NCBI GenBank assembly: GCA_900208305.1
Contig: OAPG01000011.1
Span: 1-64,000, forward strand
Length of the DNA stretch: 64,000 nt
Direction of reading: 5' to 3'
Origin: Melanopsichium pennsylvanicum
Taxonomy: Eukaryota > Basidiomycota > Ustilaginomycetes > Ustilaginales
Shown here piece after piece: positions 44,607-59,460 of this stretch. Both the position numbers and the translations under genes were made by a program. Numbering within the stretch: the stretch's first letter is position 1; every line of letters starts with the position of its first letter. The notes under the pieces were generated by a model. It saw only the letters and a list, made by a program, of their open reading frames with translations. It did no database searches and had not been told where the DNA came from.

Positions 44607-45304
44607 ATGTCGTATTCATTACAAAAAGCCGAAGCTTCGTCATCACCATCACGGAGCACCTCCGACCTCACAGGCTCGCCTCCGGCCGGCAAGAAAGGAA
44701 AGTTATCACCACACGAGAAACAAGCACAGGCCATCTCTAAGCTGCTCGCCAACCCGGACAAGGAGATCTGCATTCCTGACTGTCCGAAGGAAAAGTCAAT
44801 ACGACCTCCTCGCGATGTGATGAAAAACGTAACGGGCTCGAGTGCAGGTGCGGGCTCGGGCGAGTTTCATGTCTACAAGCAACAGCGCAGGAGAGAGTAC
44901 GAGCGAATTCAGCTCATGGAGGAGCAGAATAGGAAGGTGAGCTGGACCGCAAAAGCAATGCATGCAAAAAGCCAACAATCATACTGACTTAATCTCGCTT
45001 ATTTCATGAACAGCTGACGGAACAAGAAGAGTTCGAGAAGAATCGTGCTGAGGTGCAGCGAAAAGATGAGGCAAAGACGGACAAGAATCGAGCCAAGCGC
45101 GAAAAGAAGAAGCTGGCGGCCTTGAAAGCACAGGCAGCTGCAACGGGCAAATCTCCTTCAAAAGTGTCTGCCGCTACCGCTTCGAGAAACGGAGAACCAG
45201 AAGCAAAGAAGCAGCGCTTGCACAACGACGCAGTGAACCGTATCGAGTTCAAGCCCAAGGATGACTCGGGCGATGACGACGATGCAAAGCACAAAGACTC
45301 GTGA
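44607..45304 (+). CDS. PRKRIP1-like (DUF1168) spliceosome-associated protein
   Basis: Two exons, 44607-44936 and 45014-45304, with a 77-nt intron (GTGAGC...CAG) give 206 residues. The diagnostic block runs from EICIPDCPKEK through NVTGSSAGAGSGEFHVYKQQ and RRREYERIQLMEEQ, the conserved core of the PRKRIP1/DUF1168 family. Exon 2 is a highly charged coiled-coil-like helix (EFEKNRAEVQRKDEAK) with a basic, then acidic tail. The human homologue is a late-stage spliceosome component with a long helix contacting U2 and U6; a nuclear splicing role is inferred. It converges on the downstream hydrolase with 113 bases between stops. Confidence 0.88.
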
Positions 45305-45417
45305 GGCATCACCTCCTGGCACTTAGCACCATCCTCAGAGATTACAATGGTCACACTGTACATGTTAATCTACGAATGAGTTAATGAGGGCACAATCAGC
45401 TACAGGCAGAGCAGATC

Positions 45418-46920
45418 TCAAAGAAGAGTCTGGGTAAACTTGATCCAGGTACCAATCTGCTGATAGGTTTGGGCCGCCCTGGAGATCTCTGTGTCGACGG
45501 TGAAATAGTCGTGCACCTGGTGAGGGTACACGTGGTGCACCACCTTGCAGTTGAGCTCGCCTGGGCTCAATACAATTCTCTGGCTGGAAGTCGATGTAGG
45601 CAGGTTCTTAGCCTTGCGCAGCAGGTTGGCAAAGTGGGTACCCTCGTCCAGCAGCGTCTCGCTTCCTCCGTTGGCGATGAAGCACGGCGGCAGCGCAGCA
45701 AGCTCGCCGATGGGCTTGTTCGAGTGCGTGTTCCATGGGTCGGACAAAGGATAAGGCAGGTTTTTGAGCCCCTGCGCCGCTACTCCCCATTCTTCGTACG
45801 ACAATGCAATGATGTCCTGCGCCACATTCTTCTCCCGGCTCTTAAAAGACAGGTCCTCTGGTGCGATCCAAGGCGAGAGCAATACCAATCCAGGGATCTG
45901 GAACGAGTCGGGGTCGTCAAACAGCAAGCGTTTGTAGGAGCGCAGGTAACGCTCCAGCTGCAGCGTCATCCATGCACCGTGGCTGTCGCCGCCAATATAG
46001 ATCTGATCAGGGGAGTAGCCCAGCTCGTTAACGAGGTACAAGTAGGCCGATAAGCTCTGGTAGAGCTGCACGGGCGAGGGCGCAAAAGGAGCCAGGTTGT
46101 AGTCGACCGAGAATACATCAATGCTGGCCGTGCGAGCAAACGTCTTAGCCAGGTTTTGACCCATGTGCAAGTCGCCTGCATTGAACGTGACACCTGCGCC
46201 ACCGTGGAAGTAGCATATGACTGGTGTGGTTGGCTTGGTGCGGGAACGAGGCTGGGAGGGCACGATGTGCGGTTTGTGCGTGAACCAGAGCGCACGAACG
46301 CTCCATTTGAGCCATTGTGCGTCCAGCAAAGGAGGGCCTGTATAGGCGTCGGTCACAATCTTGCGACGGTCATTGGGGCTCGTTTTGACGGCAAGAATAC
46401 CATCCAGATGTTCAGGTCCAGCAGGAGGAATCCACACCTTGTCAGGTCGTCCGTGAGTAGCGTTCAACTTGAGCGCCTTGATGGCGTCCTTGGCGAGCAC
46501 GACAGAGCCGCCGGGGCCGGAGAGATTGAAGCAACCAACGATGGTGGCGATCAGAGTGTTGCGGTCTCGAAGACCTCCTTTGCGTGGGGCGATGGGCTGA
46601 ACACCGAATCGGATGAGATTGCGCATCACCCGTCGAACCACGAGGATGTAGACGGCGGTAACGAAGCTCCAATTGGGGTTCAGGCGGAAACGAGGGATCA
46701 AAGATCGGATCATGTACCATGGAATGGTGATGAATGACGTTGGCAAGAAGTAAAATTGGAAGAGCAGCAAGCGCAAGAGCGGGAGCAGGATCTTGGGCTT
46801 GGGCGGTTGTGCACGCTGGATAGCAGACAGCACATTGGTGTCTACCTTGCGCTTCTCGCGCGGGCTCGCGACATTTGAGCCTGGCGCAGACTTCGTGCTG
46901 AGAGAGGCCGAAGAAGACAT
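45418..46920 (-). CDS. Alpha/beta-hydrolase, HSL-type esterase/lipase, membrane-anchored
   Basis: A single exon of 500 residues from ATG 46918-46920; the frame is open upstream but has no ATG. The oxyanion-hole motif HGG is at residues 239-241 and the nucleophile elbow GDSHG puts the catalytic Ser at 313, both typical of the hormone-sensitive-lipase family. The C-terminal HVYPHQVHDYF supplies the likely catalytic His. Hydrophobic segments in the first ~100 residues (LLLFQFYFLPTSFITIPW, SFVTAVYILVV) suggest membrane association. Yeast Say1-like steryl deacetylases share this layout, but the substrate cannot be read from sequence. An in-frame extension without ATG resembles a targeting sequence, so an upstream exon is not excluded. 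Confidence 0.8.
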   Translation of the reverse strand: MSSSASLSTKSAPGSNVASPREKRKVDTNVLSAIQRAQPPKPKILLPLLRLLLFQFYFLPTSFITIPWYMIRSLIPRFRLNPNWSFVTAVYILVVRRVMRNLIRFGVQPIAPRKGGLRDRNTLIATIVGCFNLSGPGGSVVLAKDAIKALKLNATHGRPDKVWIPPAGPEHLDGILAVKTSPNDRRKIVTDAYTGPPLLDAQWLKWSVRALWFTHKPHIVPSQPRSRTKPTTPVICYFHGGAGVTFNAGDLHMGQNLAKTFARTASIDVFSVDYNLAPFAPSPVQLYQSLSAYLYLVNELGYSPDQIYIGGDSHGAWMTLQLERYLRSYKRLLFDDPDSFQIPGLVLLSPWIAPEDLSFKSREKNVAQDIIALSYEEWGVAAQGLKNLPYPLSDPWNTHSNKPIGELAALPPCFIANGGSETLLDEGTHFANLLRKAKNLPTSTSSQRIVLSPGELNCKVVHHVYPHQVHDYFTVDTEISRAAQTYQQIGTWIKFTQTLL

Positions 46921-48731
46921 GGTGTTGGCGTAGATTGACGTGGACAATGCTCTTGGTCTAGTGGGAAGAATAAGGCCAGCTCGTACGATGAAACGTTGGG
47001 CAAAATGTCGCGTCTCGTTGGTCAAGGTGAGTTGCGAAATGCGCTGTCCGAATCTGATGAATAGGATAGACCGGCTAGGTTGGATGTGAGAGGAAGATGG
47101 GGAGATGAAGATGGTATCAAGGGGTGAGCAAAGCCTGTTGGGGCAGGTGTTCTGCGAAAAATTCTGTGTTGGTATGATCTGATACGAGGTTGGAAGCCTC
47201 GGTAGATGATTATGTGTGGCTCTAAGTTACCCCACACTAGAATTCGGCCAGACTATAACTCGGTCGGCTCCAAGTCATCTACCACAGTGCATGTAGTGCA
47301 CAGTACAGTGTACCCGCCTTTGGTGGTAACCGCGGCCTCAACGGTCGCTTGTGAAAGTGGCAGTTGTCTCACATCGGAAAATTCTTTCGATATCGTAAGT
47401 TTAAATCGGGTCATCATGCATGGGAAATTGCACTATTGTGATCTCGGCTGCTGCCCTACACACTCCGTCCAATTCAATCGTTCGGCGACCTGACTCCATC
47501 CCAATACAGTACGTTACCGCATTTCTGGCTGATTCTCGCAACTCATCGTTGGTCGAATCGCAGGGCTATCGCTGATACCACCACCACCACACCACCACCA
47601 CCGACACAATGGCAATATCAAGACAAACGACAAGAACCACAACCTCATGACTCTCATCCAAAAGCGGGTACCATGCTGCCGCAGGCCAACCACCAGTCTC
47701 AATAAATTGAAGTCGCCGGCGCGCAAGCTTGAATTCAACACCGAGGGTGTCACGACCAGGAGAACAAAGATCCATATTCTTGATTTGAATAAAAAGTTGA
47801 TGCAGAGTCGACACGAGCAGTGAGGTTAGGCGCCAAAGAGCTCTTCCGCTCGCGGCCGCAGCGGTGGCACGGATCAACAAGGGGAGTGGTGACATCACTC
47901 TCACAACATGGCAGGATGCGCCGCTCATGCGATAACAACGTAAAGGGCTTGTGTATCTTTTTTGGATCGACCAACGAGCACAGACAAGAGAAGTCAAGAC
48001 GTGTGTGTGTATGTGTGAACAATGGATGCGATTGAAAAGAATTTACAAGGAAAGCATAGAAGATTTTGGCCACAACAAGTACACACGATGTGGGACGTGA
48101 GATGATGGCCATCACGTTCCTCCCGAGAGGAGAGGATGACGACGGCGAAACGTAAAGCAGACAATTTGACGTGACATATGAAGAAGGGTATCGGGTGTCG
48201 ACTCCAATGGACTGACGATGCTTTTGTTGACGTCGTAATCGAGTCGAGTCGATTGCAGGACGGGCCTATTCAAGCGGACCAGAGAGAAAACCAAGAAAGA
48301 GAGTTTTGCGCGCATCCATGAGGTTTGATGCGAATGTCTGCAAATGGGCCGTACTACTTGCGAGAAAACTATAGCTTGCATGGGTCTATCTTGATGAAGA
48401 TGAAATGGGTGAAAACGTGACTCTGTAAAAGTGATGCAAATGTGGAATGCAGATTATCGAAACCAATTGAGAACCACTCGTAAGAGATCCCATGCAGATG
48501 TTGAGAGATATGCCTGGTCGTGGACACGACCAGGCCGGAGGAGGAAGTGAAGGCGAGAGAAATTGTCCGCTATGCTTTTGAGGGTAAGAGGTAAAAACGA
48601 TGATCGTGCGCTGGAGAGGCCAAAAGAGAGAGATGGGCCGGGGAAAACAGAGACAAGCTGGAGTGAGGTAACTTGATGGTGCTGATGGAACTGTTTATTC
48701 TCATAGGATGCATCAAGGCCTATCGTGTTGC
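46921..48731. other. Intergenic between the hydrolase and DED1
   Basis: About 1.8 kb. It contains the hydrolase promoter at the left, a CCA-repeat at about 47579-47602 and the DED1 3' UTR at the right. No convincing gene on either strand. Confidence 0.45.
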
Positions 48732-51801
<3,070 letters not shown>

Positions 51802-54081
51802 TCAGCAGACCATGTCGTACTCGCTGCCGCTCTCATAGAATTCCGAGGCAGGACTATCGTAGCCGTTGCTGCCAGAATAGCTGCTTACACATGGCGTGGG
51901 AGAAGCATTGGGAAAGTACGTACTCGAGTAGATCGACGAGGCTGCCGAACTGGCTCCACTTGACCATGGAGAAGGCAAAGGAGGAGCGGCGCACCGACCT
52001 GGCCTGCCTCGCCCTGGCTCTGACACTCCGCTCTTGTTGAAGCTTGAGCGTGGTGGCGAGGGTGGTGACGGGGGAGGTGACGGGCTGGTTTGCATGAGCA
52101 CAGGGATCTGGCCAGCACTGGGCAGACCCGAGGGGATGGACTGACAGCTGAGACGTCGAGGCGCATCACTGTCCGGACCGAGCCGATTGACAGGTGGTGC
52201 CGAAGTGGAGCGGCTCGGAGATACAGAAGAAGCCCGAGCAGCTGGTGTTCCAGGCAGAGGGGGGGGAGGTGCATGGCCAAACTTGCTGCGTATCGACATG
52301 GCTTCAGAGGAAAGGGGCTCGGTCTGAGACGTGGTGACGCCTGGTCGATTGCGCATGAAGTGCGGCAGGTTGCGCTGGCGCTCTTGCAGGCGCTCACGCT
52401 CCTTTTGCTGGCGCAATCGAGCAGCGGGGCTGCCCGTCGATCCAGGCCCAAGCGTCGAATCCGATTCTGCACCACCGGCCCGAGTGCGTTGACGGCAAGC
52501 ATTCACGGCAGCTATGCCAGCATTCACGGCGTTATGATTCTCGGGCTTCGTGGTGCCCTCGGTGCCTTCGACCTTCTTCGGCTTGCACGCCGCGACAGCT
52601 GCCCACCTCGCCTCTAAGAGGCCCATCTCCATCTTCATGACTCGAAGCTCCTCGACGTCGGCTGGACTGAGTCGATTGTTGACGGGACAGCTCTTACGAT
52701 CGTATTCAACTGGACTGTGCGTACGCAGCTCCTGTGGCGGTCTGCTGCTGAAGCGCACAGATCGACCGCGAGCCGGTTCCCGCTCGCAAGATGATTCTCG
52801 CGTTGAAGTAGCAGATTTATGGGACGACTGTCGACGGAAGCAAGGACGAAGCTTTACCGGAGACGAGTTGCGTCGAGTCGATGATCGCGAAAGGCGAGGG
52901 GGCGAGAGCTCCGGATCGACCTTGAGGTCACTACCGCCTTCAGTCTTCGAGCCAGCCGTTGGGTTCGTAATGGCCTGAGGATGGCCCTGAGTCGAGGTGG
53001 AAGGGCCAGCAGCTTCAAGCATGGTTGCTACTTCGTCGGCTTTGATGGTCTCAACACTCTCTTCCAGGCCAGCAGGAGCAGCGGCGGGAGCACCGTCGGC
53101 GCTCACGCAAGAGCAGAGCGGTGAAGGCACTGCAGGCACCGTGTCGGAAGGGCTCACGCTACGGGGAGGCGCAAGAGGTGGACCCGACACGTCGCACGAC
53201 CAGTCAGAAGTGCCACACGCAAAAGGAGCCTTGGGCATGACGGTAGTGTTGATGCACTCGCCTCCTTCCTCGACAATCTCGCTGATGCGACCCTTCTTGA
53301 CACGACGAGGGCGTCGCGCAGCAATCTTGTTGGCATAATTGTTGAGCAACCATTCGCTGCGTTTGCGACGGGCATAGTCAGAAGCAGCGGTACCGTGGGA
53401 AGCAGGTCGGTGAGGAGCATGGCGAGATGACTGGGACGAGAGAGTGTAGGCGCTCGAAGGCAAGTGATCGTTGTCACCGCCGTGAGAGCTGGCGCGTTCA
53501 GAGTCGGAGTCGAGGTCGACTCCAATGTCTAAGGAGCAGAGACTGCTGGATTCTTCGTCGCATTCACTGACGGTCTCAAGCTCGGGTTCAAGGTCGAGGT
53601 CCTCGATGTCAGCGAGGTCGCCACGTCGGAAGCTGTTGATGCTGGAAACGCTACCTGGGCTGTCGGTGAGACCTTCGCTCATGCTCGGGCTGGCAGGGAC
53701 TGCGAGATAAGCGTCGTAATTGAGCTGCGAGTCGACCGAGCTGGAATTGGACATGACAAAGTGGCGGCCATACCTGCTGGCGGGACTGGTTGAATACGAA
53801 GCAGCGGCCGAATTTGGAGGCAAAGCCGACTGGGTGAGACGCTCTGCTGGCCTCGAGCTGCAAGCAGGTGGTGGATAGGAGCCGAGAGCTGGTTGGGATG
53901 CATCGCGGATGCTAGAAGTCGGGGAGCGCGCATTTATGATGGCGAGGCTGCGTAGGCCTGCAGACACAGCTTGGAGACTATCGGGAGGTTCTATCGCACC
54001 GCTCGAAGGGACGGCATCATCGGAGCCGGTCGTGGACGCGGCAAGCGCCGAGTCTGATCGAGATTCGACAATTGAGGACAT
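51802..54081 (-). CDS. Large low-complexity protein, function unknown
   Basis: A single exon of 759 residues, ATG at 54079-54081. Most of it is Ser/Pro/Arg-rich and predicted disordered by eye. Ordered-looking parts are RKRSEWLLNNYANKIAARR followed by KKGRISEIVEEGG near the middle, and a helix SPADVEELRVMKMEMGLLEA further on. Near residues 439-443, RSVRF fits the RVxF docking motif for protein phosphatase 1, so a phosphatase-regulatory or scaffold role is possible but unproven. No known domain is recognised. Codon use and the long uninterrupted frame support a real gene. Confidence 0.7.
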   Translation of the reverse strand: MSSIVESRSDSALAASTTGSDDAVPSSGAIEPPDSLQAVSAGLRSLAIINARSPTSSIRDASQPALGSYPPPACSSRPAERLTQSALPPNSAAASYSTSPASRYGRHFVMSNSSSVDSQLNYDAYLAVPASPSMSEGLTDSPGSVSSINSFRRGDLADIEDLDLEPELETVSECDEESSSLCSLDIGVDLDSDSERASSHGGDNDHLPSSAYTLSSQSSRHAPHRPASHGTAASDYARRKRSEWLLNNYANKIAARRPRRVKKGRISEIVEEGGECINTTVMPKAPFACGTSDWSCDVSGPPLAPPRSVSPSDTVPAVPSPLCSCVSADGAPAAAPAGLEESVETIKADEVATMLEAAGPSTSTQGHPQAITNPTAGSKTEGGSDLKVDPELSPPRLSRSSTRRNSSPVKLRPCFRRQSSHKSATSTRESSCEREPARGRSVRFSSRPPQELRTHSPVEYDRKSCPVNNRLSPADVEELRVMKMEMGLLEARWAAVAACKPKKVEGTEGTTKPENHNAVNAGIAAVNACRQRTRAGGAESDSTLGPGSTGSPAARLRQQKERERLQERQRNLPHFMRNRPGVTTSQTEPLSSEAMSIRSKFGHAPPPPLPGTPAARASSVSPSRSTSAPPVNRLGPDSDAPRRLSCQSIPSGLPSAGQIPVLMQTSPSPPPSPPSPPRSSFNKSGVSEPGRGRPGRCAAPPLPSPWSSGASSAASSIYSSTYFPNASPTPCVSSYSGSNGYDSPASEFYESGSEYDMVC

Positions 54082-57000
54082 GATCGAAAGGGATTGTTGG
54101 CAAGGCTGGGGAACTGGAAGGGTCGGACCGACACAAAGGGTGGAGAGTAGCCAAGTTGGAAAAGGCGCACGTTTAATGCGATGTAGAGAAGCAGGTCGAC
54201 ATTGTATCAGCGTATACAGCTGATGTGTATATCGATGGAGAGTGGTTCGGGCGATGCTGTCGAGCGTGATGACGATGTCGAAGAGCGTGAGATGTCGAAC
54301 GATTGTACTAGCGAGGACGAGGTTGATGGAGATAGATAGCTCCGGAAAGCCAATGCTACAAGATCATATGCATAGCAGCAGGAAGCCGGTACGTGTTGGG
54401 TGGTCAAAAAGGTGTACGTGGTTGAAGGAAATGATGATGGTGCCCGCAAAAACAATGCAAAGGTTGTGAGGTCGTGCAAGGAGAGTGGTGACGGTGAAAG
54501 TGATGTTACTGGAGCGTTCGATCAGGTGTGTGAGAGGGGGTTTGAGGGTAGGAAGTTTGAGCGTGTGTGGTACGAGTCGAGAGAGCGTGGCAGTACCAAC
54601 GTTCCTGACAAAATGGTGAGAGAAGCGAGAAGATATGCTCGGCACAAGCCCAAGATGCTGGGCAGCAGGGCGAGGAAGTGATTGAGGCCGAGAGACAAGC
54701 AATAAGTGAGAGGCGGAAGGCGGAAGAGGGCGGCGAGATTAGAGAGGCCGCTAGCGAGCGTCAAGTTTTGTGATAGGTTTTGGCTGGGTCTCGTGAGTTG
54801 ATGATGATGCGCTTAGACAGCCCATCATATGTGGCTTGGATTGTTGTTGTACCCCATACACACCGCCCTCTCCCCTTCGACCTGGCCCTAACAGGCGACT
54901 GACCTATTTGGCAGATCTTGAACGCACATTGATACAATACAGTTCATCCGCTCTTCAGTCCATACGCGTGCTGGATGCTGTGCGAGAGCCCATGGAAACT
55001 AACAGGCTCAAGCTGCACAAATGGGCTTAGGGTGTGTGTGGAGAGAAACAACGGCGGTGAACAATGCAGTCTGTTGCTGTGGTTTTCCGACGTTAATTTT
55101 TTTTCAAATTTTTTTGTTAATGGATGGAGGGAGAGTCAGAGGGCATCGGCAGTGTGCAGCGAGACGAGGCTGTGAACCCCTGCTTCTGTACCGTTCACAA
55201 TTTGCAATTTATTCTGTTTCGGTGACGAATTCCAAAATCTGAAACTTTCGCGATCCACTCGGTGCACTCCTCTTGCGACTCTTTCCGTCAGTAATGCAGG
55301 GCTGCCATCACCGCTGCCCCCCACTTGTGTGCTGCACTCTATGGCTCGAGCTGAGAGTTTCAGACGTGGAGCGAGACGTGCGTTGGATCAGTCGATCCTT
55401 TCCGCTATCTAGAGCGGTGGTGACTGAAGCCACAGAATTGAGATTCACTGTTCTTGTACAGTACACCCTTTTTCCTCTCTGCCTTGGTCGAGCTGTCCTC
55501 AGCGGTATCATTGCAGGTCGAACATCCAGATCGTAAACTATAGGTGAACACAAGCGAGCCTGCTGTTCTTATCACGACCCAACTACCAAGCAGAGATAGG
55601 GGGAGTTTCGGTCAGGATCGACAGAATGAGGTGACTCGAGCGAACCATGAGGCCGTCAAGACCGTCATGGCCAAAGAAAAAGGATTGAGGAGGCTGACCG
55701 TATGCAGATCAGTCAAACACGATAGCGGCCATGCGGCGAAGCGTCATCCGTGACACGTAAACGAGCGTAAAGTGGTGCTACATCAGCTCGATGGGTTCCC
55801 GTTATACCTCAAGTCGGTGGCTTGTGTTGCTAGTTTGTGCTCTGCTATTGGGTCAAGTCGATCCCCAAGCTCAATTTTGAAGGCGAGCAGAGGCAATCGC
55901 CCAGGATAAGCTGTCCTCGTTGTTTTGCCGATTTCACGACAGGGTTGCAGTCGGTGTCCACAAAAAGAAGTGCTTGCTTGTGTGTGCTGCTTCACTGAGA
56001 GACGGATCCGCGATCTGAAGCCTTCCCCATCAGCCCACCCTCTCAGTTGTCTCTCTGTGACTGCATTCGGTCATTCACTGCTTGTGCCAGTTCATTATTG
56101 TTCTCGTCGTTATCGCCTCACCATTCTCGATCAAACACCATATCGACTTGACGACAAAGCTGCGATAAAGGCTGGTTAAAAACGTGATGGGACGTGCTTT
56201 CATTGGGGCAAGCAGGGAACCCACCTCGTGTGCCATCAAGGCCCCTGTGAGTGATGGAAACATTTCCAAAATCACACCCACCTTCTCTTGATGCCTGATG
56301 CTGACCATGACGCGGCTCCTGAGCTAAGGGCCAGTTAGCAGAGCACGAAACAGGGCCCTAATTTTTTTTTGAATCTGGCCAGCTTACCCCGAATCCCTAG
56401 CCGTTTGGGCCAGCCTAGCGCGCGGTTCACACCTCTCAAATCTCGATGAAATTCTCAAGTCGCATACGTCAACGCTGCCGCGCTCGACTAAGCAGACCAG
56501 TATCGTGATTCACACTACGTTTTTCGCGCGAATTTTAATGTACATTGACGGGCTTTGAGTCAGCATGACCATCAGACACCCCACACCACCAACAAGACGG
56601 ACTGTCGAGTCCTGTCCCGCCTCTCCTTTGTCTCGCTCCGTCCCGACCAATTCTTGTCGCCATCTGAGACAATCTTGATCATGGCATACGTCGGTCGTAC
56701 GGCTTAGCATAGCAGCTGCAAACAAGCATCGGGATGTGGAGTCTCTTGTTCAGAGCGTCTTCATAGCGCGGATACCTAGAAAGAGGCTCAGGGCGGCCTT
56801 CCGAGGGTCGAGGCAATGGAATCGTTCTTCTCTAAATGAATCCTAATTTGTATGGTAACAAGCAACGATTCAGTCGATCACGACGGTTGCAAAGAATGGA
56901 TTCTTCATTTCAACAGCCCATGTATGTATCGCTCTTGCAGAGAATAGCCGCAAGAAATGCTGTGTCATCATCGTGGGCAACAACAACAACGACATCAACA

Positions 57001-57427
57001 GTCTGGGTGAGATGGCGACACACGTGACCAGGGTCCTGCATGTGTGTAGTGGCAGGGTCCAACCTTTCCTGAAAATCTTTGTGTTAGGTCGAACACATAT
57101 GTGACAGTCACAGAAATGCGAAACATCACGTGTATGATTGTAACCTCGGCCGAGCCCAGCTCGAGCGTGCGCCTCTGGAACTTTATACAGTCTTTCTGCT
57201 CGGCAGGTCTCCAAAAAGTTGACCCCGGCTTGGAGAGAGAAGACAGACAGCTCAGACCTACAACAGTCGTCCGAGACCCAAGACAGTGCTTGGCTTCTCG
57301 AACGCATCCAGCTCCAGCTTCAGACCAGAGATTCGCGACTGGGAGCGCTCAAAACTCCAATCCAAACTGCCTCTTGCTCTTCGTCACGATCATCCATCAA
57401 GATCTTCACATCATCACCGAAATCAAG
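54082..57427. other. Intergenic, about 3.3 kb
   Basis: Promoter of the 759-residue protein at the left and of RPL11 at the right. Open frames in between are short and have no recognisable motifs, including those at 54364-54702 and 55273-55536. No gene called. Confidence 0.45.
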
Positions 57428-58652
57428 ATGGCGGAATCTAGCAAGGCAATCAACCCTATGAAGGTTAGTATGACCCCCGCCTATGCCGATACAATTTCGA
57501 CACCTCGACATCTGCAGCCCATCGACTCTTTGAAATCGCCCTCCTGCATGCACAAAGCTCGAAACATCTACAGCATACCAGCATTGCTTTCCGAAACGCA
57601 CTAAAGGTCAAAGCAGGGTAGTAGCAGTGGAACTTGATAGCGCTTCCGAATGCACAGATCGGATTTGCTCTGGATATGGCCGTAGAAGTATGTCTGTCGA
57701 GAGAAACTTTAGGCAACTCAAAGATACCGCCCTTGATGAATTGTTTTCAGTGGTCGTTATTCCTCAGAGTCTAGAGTTGTTTGGAATGCAGGTCTCTCAA
57801 AATCAAAGACGTCGAAGTGGCAGGGCAAGTCACGAGTGTAGGTACATTCAGGACGCCTTGGACAGTACATGCAGCATATAGAATTGGACGTTGTTGGACA
57901 CTTGGTGGCCTAGCTCATCGCCTCGAAGTCGTCCGCTTCAAGAGGCGAGACGGCAGTAGCCTCTCGAAGTATACTTCGAGAGATCGCCGTTGCTGACAGA
58001 GCATCAAATTCGACATCCAAGGCATCAGCATCAGACAGAGCGCGACTAGCGTTGCGGGCAGCGTCTCTTATATACCGTATTCAGCGGAAACAACCCAGAT
58101 CACTTACTGACCCTCGCGTTTGTCACTCGTGCCCTCAATGATGTTTCCGACTATTCACAGGAGCTCAAGGTCGACAAGCTCGTCGTCAACATCTCGGTTG
58201 GTGAGTCGGGTGACAGACTCACCCGTGCCACCAAGGTGCTTGAGCAGCTTACTGGTCAGACCCCCGTCACCAGCAAGGCCCGCTACACTCTCCGTGGTTT
58301 CGGTATCCGACGTAATGAGAAGATCGCCTGCCACGTCACCATCCGAGGCCCCAAGGCCGAGGAGATCATCGAGCGTGGTCTCAAGGTCAAGGAGTATGAG
58401 CTCCGCCGCCGCAACTTCTCCGACACTGGTAACTTCGGTTTCGGTATCACCGAACACATTGACTTGGGTATCAAGTACGACCCTTCGATCGGCATTTTCG
58501 GTATGGACTTCTTCGTTTGCATGACCCGTGCCGGTGCTCGTGTCACTCGCCGCAAGCAGCGTGTTGCCCGTGTCGGTGCCCCCCACCGTGTCAAGAAGGA
58601 GGAGACCGCAGCCTGGTTCAAGCAGCGATTTGACGGTGTCATCATGCGCTAA
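57428..58652 (+). CDS. RPL11: 60S ribosomal protein L11 (uL5)
   Basis: Two exons: 57428-57463 (12 codons, [12 protein letters not shown]) and 58161-58652, separated by a 697-nt intron (GTTAGT...CAG), giving 175 residues, the normal uL5 length. Exon 2 is unmistakable: [51 protein letters not shown] and the C-terminal [15 protein letters not shown]. The protein binds 5S rRNA with L5 and sits in the central protuberance of the large subunit. A short coding exon 1 followed by a long first intron is common in fungal ribosomal protein genes. I looked for a snoRNA in the intron and found no convincing C/D pair. Confidence 0.97.
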
Positions 58653-59460
58653 ATAGCTCTACCACCAAAGCCTAGTGCGCCTGCCGTTTGCCTTTTCCAT
58701 CACATCTTCACATACTTTTCATGTTCACCGCTCGGGTCCTTTGCCTGTGCCGGACCGCCTTGCATCATTCTCGTTGTACAAAACACATATCAGCACCCCA
58801 CAACCACATGTTATTTGCGCTCTGATGTTAATAGCATGAAAAATTGATGCTCTCGCACGAGCTCAGCTTCTTGCCAAAACCAAGGATCGCGACTGCGCTT
58901 GCATGAACGCTGAGACGTACGCGCTCACCGTAATGTGGGCTTCGGTATTGCGTTGTGAGCTCCGGGAAGCAGGAGACACGAGTCGAGTTCAATCCTCGTT
59001 CTACGTTGTTTCTGTTCAAGCCGAACCCGTGGGGATGAAATTGTGCGTTGGCTTAAGTACATATGGAAATTGAAAGCCAAATCGGGACGAGCGTCTCTCA
59101 AATAAGCCTGTTCGGCCGGCCTTGCTCCCTTGCAATGTTGCGATTGAGGACATATGCATTAACTGGGCACAAGGAAGTCAGGCGATGCGAATAGATTCCC
59201 GAAGTGACGATTTTTGAAATTTATTTTTGGTGACGAATTTCAAGCACTTTTTTTTTATCACGAATTCGAATCCGCTATGCTGCCATTTGCTCAAGAGCAC
59301 TCAAGAGGATACCACTTGACTCTTTACATGTGGTTATGACCAATTGATTATGCAACCAACCTCGTCGATAAGACTGAGCGACACATGGTATGGTTTCATA
59401 GCACGATCATGGGAGACCAGGCACAAAGACGGACTGCCAGGCATCGTTATGAAAGAATAT
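58653..59460. other. Intergenic between RPL11 and the GST gene
   Basis: About 800 bases holding the 3' UTRs of the two convergent genes. Nothing else recognised. Confidence 0.5.

Noticed and set aside
57464..58160. Possible C/D snoRNA in the RPL11 intron (TTGATGA near 57735)
   Set aside because: The nearest CTGA box is about 250 bases away and no terminal stem was seen.
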